Source: Cyclina sinensis
Lineage: Eukaryota; Mollusca; Bivalvia; Venerida; Veneridae
Direction: 5' to 3'
NCBI GenBank assembly: GCA_012932295.1
Contig: JAAONU010000011.1
Coordinates: 41,604,352 to 41,668,351 of the forward strand
DNA: 64,000 nucleotides
Of the stretch, positions 59,041 through 64,000 are shown one piece after another (positions within the stretch are counted from its first letter, which is position 1; every line of letters begins with the position of its first letter). Under the pieces are notes generated by a model, which was not told the DNA's origin, searched no databases, and saw only the letters and a program-made list of their open reading frames with translations. Both the position numbers and the translations under genes were made by a program.

Positions 59041-60745
59041 ACAAGATTAAAATGCTGACAAGTTATATATACTATATACTAGTAGTTAGAAAATGCTGAC
59101 CAGCTATATGTAGTTTTAAATCATTTATAAAACGGGAAAACACTGACCAATTAAATATAGTAAGAAACTGCTGACCATGCAGTTAAATATAGTGAGAAAT
59201 CTTTGATAATGCGAGAAAACACTGACCAGTTAAATATTGTAAGAAACTCCTGACCAGTTATATATAGTTAGAAATCATTGATAAAGCGAGAAAACACTGA
59301 CCAGTTAAATATAGTAAGAAAATGCTGACCAGTTGAATATAGTAAGAAAATGCTGACCAGTTAAATAAAGTAAGAAACTCCTGACCAGTTATATATAGTT
59401 AGAAATCATTGAAAGAGCGAGAAAACACTGACCAGTTAAATATAGTAAGAAAATGCTGACCAGTTGAATACAGTAAGAAAATGCTGACCAGTAAAATATA
59501 GTAAGAAATCTTTGATAAAGCGAGAAAACACTGACCAGTTAAATATTGTAAGAAACTGCTGACCAGTTATATATAGTGAGAAATCATTGATAAAGCGAGA
59601 AAACACTGACCAGTTAAATATAGTAAGAAAATGCTGACCAGTTGAATATAGTAAGAAAATGCTGACCAGTTAAATAAAGTAAGAAACTCCTGACCAGTTA
59701 TATATAGTTAGAAATCATTGAAAGAGCGAGAAAACACTGACCAGTTAAATATAGTAAGAAAATGCTGACCAGTTAAATAAAGTATGAAACTGCTGACCAG
59801 TTATATATAGTGAGAAATCATTGAAAGAGCGAGAAAACACTGACCAGTTAAATATAGTAAGAAAATGCTGACCAGTTAAATACAGTAAGAAACTGCTGAC
59901 CAGTTATATATAGTGAGAAATCTTTGATAAAGCGAGAAAACACTGACCAGTTAAATACAGTAAGAAACTGCTGACCAGTTATATATAGTGAGAAATCATT
60001 GATAAAGCGAGAAAACACTGACCAGTTAAATATAGTAAGAAACTGCTTACCAGTTATTTATAATGAGTTTATAATGATAAAATGGTGTATTATTGTATAT
60101 AGTTATAAATCATTGATAGAGCGAGAAAATGCTGACCAGTTAAATATAGTGAGAAAGCACTGACTAGTCAGACGTAAACGACTTTCACTGATAAAGCGAG
60201 AAAACACTGACCAGTTAAATATTGTAAGAAAATGCTGACCAGTTATTTATAATGATAAAATGATGTATAATTGTATATAGTTATAACTCATTGATAGAGC
60301 GAGAAATACTGACTAGTTAAATACAGTAAGAAAATGCTGACCAGTAATTTATAGTGAGAAAACACTGACCAGTTAAATATAGTAACAAAATGCTGACCAG
60401 TTATATATAGATATAAATCATTGAAATAGTGAGAAAACACTAACTAGTTCATTATAATTAGAAAATGCTGACCAGTTTAATGTAGTAAGAAAATGCTGAC
60501 CAATTATATACATATAGAGAGAGAGAAAATTCTGGCCAATTTTATATAGTTATAAATCATTGATTAAGCGAGAAAACACTGACCAGTTAAATATAGTAAT
60601 AAAATGCTGACCAGTTTATGTTTTAACAGAGACATATCTATGTCTCTGGTTGTAAGAAAATACTGACCAATTATTTATAGTTATTAATCATTGATAAAGC
60701 GAGATAACACTGACCAGATAAATATATATAAAAATATTGTTTTGT
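59041..60745 (-). repeat. 28-bp tandem repeats, right arm (inverted)
   Basis: Complement of the left-arm unit ('aaatatagtaagaaaatgct' + 'gaccagtt'), about 55 copies, with interspersed 'gaaatcattgataaagcgag' segments. It is longer than the left arm, so the two arms have expanded independently. Confidence 0.9.
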
Positions 60746-61106
60746 TCTTTTTACATAATATGAACATGTAAAACATAAATGTATGATATACATACGACAT
60801 CTTGTCATTTGTTGACTTGTCACTTTATTTATATCTTATACAATCTTCATATATATGTTATTTTCGGAACAAATCTATTACATTCAGTTTGATATATGAT
60901 AACACATATTATTAATTTAATCCATTCAATGTAATGTGCAATAACCATGACCATTTTCACACCTATTTACCGTTATCGACAATCCTTCTTTGTCTATATG
61001 GTCAGTGTTTTCCGATAATCCTTCTTTACCTATGTGGTCAGTGTTTTTCTTCTTATTCTATGTCGTCAGTTAATTCGTCAGTAGTTTAGATTTAGCCCAA
61101 ATCGAG

Positions 61107-62540
61107 TGCGACCGGATGAATCACGCGATAGTTTACATTATGCAAATGAGGACCGGTGAGATGAAACGGATGTCGCTTCATGTACACTTTTAAAGTGAAA
61201 TACGGCATCCACCTATCAAGCTGGTACCGCCCAGTTTATATCACGTGATGATATAGAGCACTACCTACAGAAAAAACTTCCGATAATGGTGTGTAAAACT
61301 GCGCAGTAGCTTATAAAGTCCATGTTTTACCGATTTATTTTACTAAAATACAATAATACCGCTGAAAAATGTTCTTTTTTATAATTGACTTTTTTCAGTG
61401 AATTTTAACAGGGGACAGTATAAAAATAATGTGTATTTTTTATTTGAAGGAATGGTGTATTTTTCATAATATTTCGCGACATGCTTGTTTCTTGGCGAAC
61501 TTAGTGTAACGTTTTTGTGTCATTTTAAAAATAGTTATTATTATAATATCCGCGTCATTCGTTCATCGGTATAATTAATTGTATGTCGTGTAGACCTAGG
61601 CTAGGTAGATATAGAGCCAGATCTAGTTCAAACAGTTCATTATATTTTAGTATCCCAACTTTTCTAAAACTCATCACTGTCTCTTCTCAAATTACGTTTC
61701 TACTTTGAATGCAAGCACTCTCAAATTTTGAAAAAGTCCACCATCTGTAGTTACTTTTAATGGCCCATAGATATCCGAGGCCTAAGAAGGCTCTCTGCAT
61801 ATTTGTCTTTTTTACCCAAAAGAATTCTGGCAGCTTGTCTGGCATCTCCAGGTAATTAAATACAGGTCTGGGCATTCAATACAACCCCGATTGGCCTGAA
61901 TACCGATTGGAATGTTTAGTAAACTCAGTCTGCGCAGACTTAATGGCTGTAAAATTATTTCAGAGACATCAAAATTTAATGTTGGTTACTTATGGAATTC
62001 ATTGCTTAGAACTGGAATGTTTATTGAAATCCCCAAAAAAGCTGGAAAACGATTGGTCATAGTAAAAAGAACAATATTAGGAGTGGTTTATCAAAAATCA
62101 GTTGTGTCAAGGCCGGGTCTTTAAGAATTTTGGTGGAAAATAGTTGAGAAAGATTTTGCTCTACAGGATATCAGGTTGTCACGGGGCCACGTTTCGGAAA
62201 CCTCCCTATATCAACTGGGTTAAAACATTACAGGAATACATAATTAAAGAATGAATAATAATAATAAGAAGAAGAAAAAAATTCAAACATACAAAAAAAA
62301 TTCCGAAATTACATTTGTAATTTAAAGAAGATAGAAATGAATCTGAAATATAAATAGAATTTTAAAAAAACAAACTGAGTTAGAATACTTAACCCGGACC
62401 AAGCCGAGAAGAAGAAAAAATATCCCTGTAGGTAAACCTGGGAAGTAATATCCCACCTGGAATAATTATTACTGAAGAAATCATCATTTTCACGCTTATT
62501 CGCACTACATAATACAAGTATTGAATAGGCCAAACGGGAA
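61107..62540. other. No gene recognised
   Basis: Single-copy-looking sequence between the foldback element and the satellite. Two 60-70-codon frames (61687-61875 minus, 61912-62124 plus) show no family resemblance I can name. Confidence 0.4.
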
Positions 62541-62547
62541 CGAAAAA

Positions 62548-64000
62548 AAACTTTTAGGGAGAAAAGATGGACGTACACCTCTCAGGCAGATATCACTTTC
62601 TTGTAGTTCAAAGACGAATTTAAGCAATATTATACATCCACTTTGAAAGCCGACATAGAATGTACTCAAAGCAACTAGGAATTTTCCACATTTCACTTAT
62701 AATGGAAAATAATAAGATTCGAAACTAAGGTGTACACCTTTCAGGTAGAAAACACTGGCGTACACCTCTCAGGCAGATATCTCTTTTTTTCTAATTACAA
62801 AAGTGATAAAAGCAAAAATTTTGGTGGACTTTGAAAGACGTTATGGGATGTGCTAAAAGCAACAGACAATTTTCTACAGTGACTTATAACTAATCGTTCT
62901 AAAATTCAAATCTGTACACCTTTCAGGCAGAAAACACGGGCGCGTACCTCTCCAACACATATTCCTTTTTTCTAGTTTTAAGTCAAACTAATGCAACATG
63001 ATATGTAAACTATTAAAGCCAAAATGGTTTGTTCTCCAAACAACGGGGATTTGAACACATTTTATTTATAAATGATATTTTTTAGATATTAAGCCGTACA
63101 CCTTTCGGGCAGAAATGATGGGCGTACACCTCTCAGGCAGATAGCATTTTTTTGGAGTTATAAGAAAAAATTAAAGAAATAAACCATCAAATTTAAAGGC
63201 TGAAATGGAGTATTTTCCGAGCAACTCATTATTTTGCACATTTTTATTGATGATTATACTAAGTTTACACCTTTTAGACAGATAACATTTGCGTACACCT
63301 ATCAGGTAGAAATTTCTTTTTTCTAGCTATATGAAAAATTTAAACACCAAAAAATGGCCGAAGAGGATTGTTCTCCGAGCGAAATTGAATCTTTCACATT
63401 TTATTCATAAATGGTAATTATAAGATACTAGCCTGTACACCTTTAAGGTAGGAAACTCAGGCGTACACCTCTCAGGCAGATATTGCTTATTTTCTCTCTC
63501 TAAAAGAGATAACAGCAACATTATATGTTAACTTTGGACGACACGAAATGTTTTACAATCAACAGGTAATATTCCACAGGCTACATTATGTGCTTTTATA
63601 AATACTAATTTTATTATAGTAAGATGTACACCTTTCAGGGAGAAAAGATGGACGTACACCTCTCAGGCAGATATTCCTTTTCTGTAGTTCAAAGACGAAT
63701 TTAAGCAACAATATACGGTCACTTTGAAAGCCGATATAGAATGTGCTCAAAGCAACTGAGAATTTTCCACATTTCACTTATAATGGATAATTATAAAATT
63801 TGGAAACTAAGGTGTACACCTTTCAGGTAGAAAACACGGGCGTACACCTCTCAGGCAGATATTCCTTTTTTCTAACTTTTAAGGTGATAAAAGCAATATT
63901 TTTGATGGACTTTGAAAGACGTTATGGAATGTGCTACATGCAACAGACAATTTTTCTACAGTGACTTATAACTAATCATTCTAAAATTCAAAGCTGTACA
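62548..64000 (+). repeat. ~180-bp satellite with 1081-bp higher-order repeat, continues past the window
   Basis: 'gtacacctctcaggcagata' recurs at about 62573, 62759, 62942 (variant), 63123, 63293, 63463, 63654 and 63842, at 169-191 bp spacing. Each is preceded about 29 bp upstream by the sister motif 'gtacacctttcaggYagaaa'. Sequence at 62573 returns nearly unchanged at 63654 (offset 1081, six monomers) while neighbouring monomers differ widely, which is higher-order repeat structure. Non-coding. Confidence 0.88.

Larger units (their letters stand above)
57368..61097. mobile_element. Foldback-type element with arms made of 28-bp repeats
   Basis: Left arm 57368-58640 and right arm about 59041-61097 are inverted complements. 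The outer ~370 bp of each arm is single-copy ('actgacgaattaactgacga', 'aaataggtgtgaaaatggtc'). The inner part is an array of 28-bp units such as 'taactggtcagcattttctt' + 'actatatt'. The ~400-bp centre is non-coding. CAAATCGAG flanks both ends (57359-57367, 61098-61106) as a candidate 9-bp target duplication, and the ends start GGG/GGC. No transposase, so non-autonomous. Open frames in the arms (for example 57998-58324) are repeat artefacts. Confidence 0.8.

Noticed and set aside
61687..62124. Two open frames of 62 and 70 codons
   Set aside because: No recognisable family, no splice-supported extension, and lengths are expected by chance in this composition.
62548..64000. Regularly spaced 20-bp repeats resembling a CRISPR array
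   Set aside because: Period is ~180 bp with paired related boxes and diverging but homologous 'spacers'; a eukaryotic satellite fits, not CRISPR.

Overview
The window looks like nuclear DNA from a mollusc, most likely a marine bivalve. It is AT-rich, has compact exons separated by long introns, and is crowded with short DNA-transposon-like repeats ending in motifs typical of clam genomes (for example the GCTCACCTGAGC, ATATGTCTCCCC and TGTGTCGCCC ends). Three animal genes could be rebuilt exon by exon from conserved protein and splice signals. The species itself cannot be named from the sequence.

Layout. (1) 1-4009: repeats and intron sequence. (2) 4010-13102 (+): the 3' fourteen coding exons of an MTA-family gene (NuRD chromatin-remodelling subunit) from ELM2 to the C-terminus, followed by a 3'UTR of about 2.5 kb. 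(3) 15.7-18.7 kb: a repeat-rich intergenic stretch holding a small LTR-like element whose terminal repeats each contain a tRNA-Thr-like sequence. (4) 39109-18784 (-): a complete INTS7 (Integrator complex subunit 7) gene, 21 coding exons joining without a phase error into 955 codons. (5) 39187-46027 (+): a complete COMMD1 gene, 3 coding exons and 188 codons, divergent from INTS7 with only 77 bp between the two start codons. COMMD1 intron 1 holds an inverted-repeat element, and a Tc1-type transposon sits inside one of that element's terminal repeats. (6) 46.4-61.1 kb: no host gene recognised. It contains a decayed Tc1-like transposase, an ~85-bp minisatellite broken by two related mobile elements (one carrying a decayed Crypton-like tyrosine recombinase), and a 3.7-kb foldback element built from 28-bp repeats. 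(7) 62.5 kb to the end: a ~180-bp satellite with a six-monomer, 1081-bp higher-order period, running out of the window.

The three host genes act in separate housekeeping processes: chromatin remodelling and deacetylation, snRNA 3'-end processing and promoter-proximal termination, and endosomal recycling and copper handling. Only INTS7 and COMMD1 have a visible regulatory link, their shared promoter. The most unusual structures are the tRNA-containing LTR-like element, the foldback element with a candidate 9-bp target duplication, the nested Tc1 insertion with a readable empty site, and dispersed repeats that carry exact copies of the classical palindromic estrogen response element.
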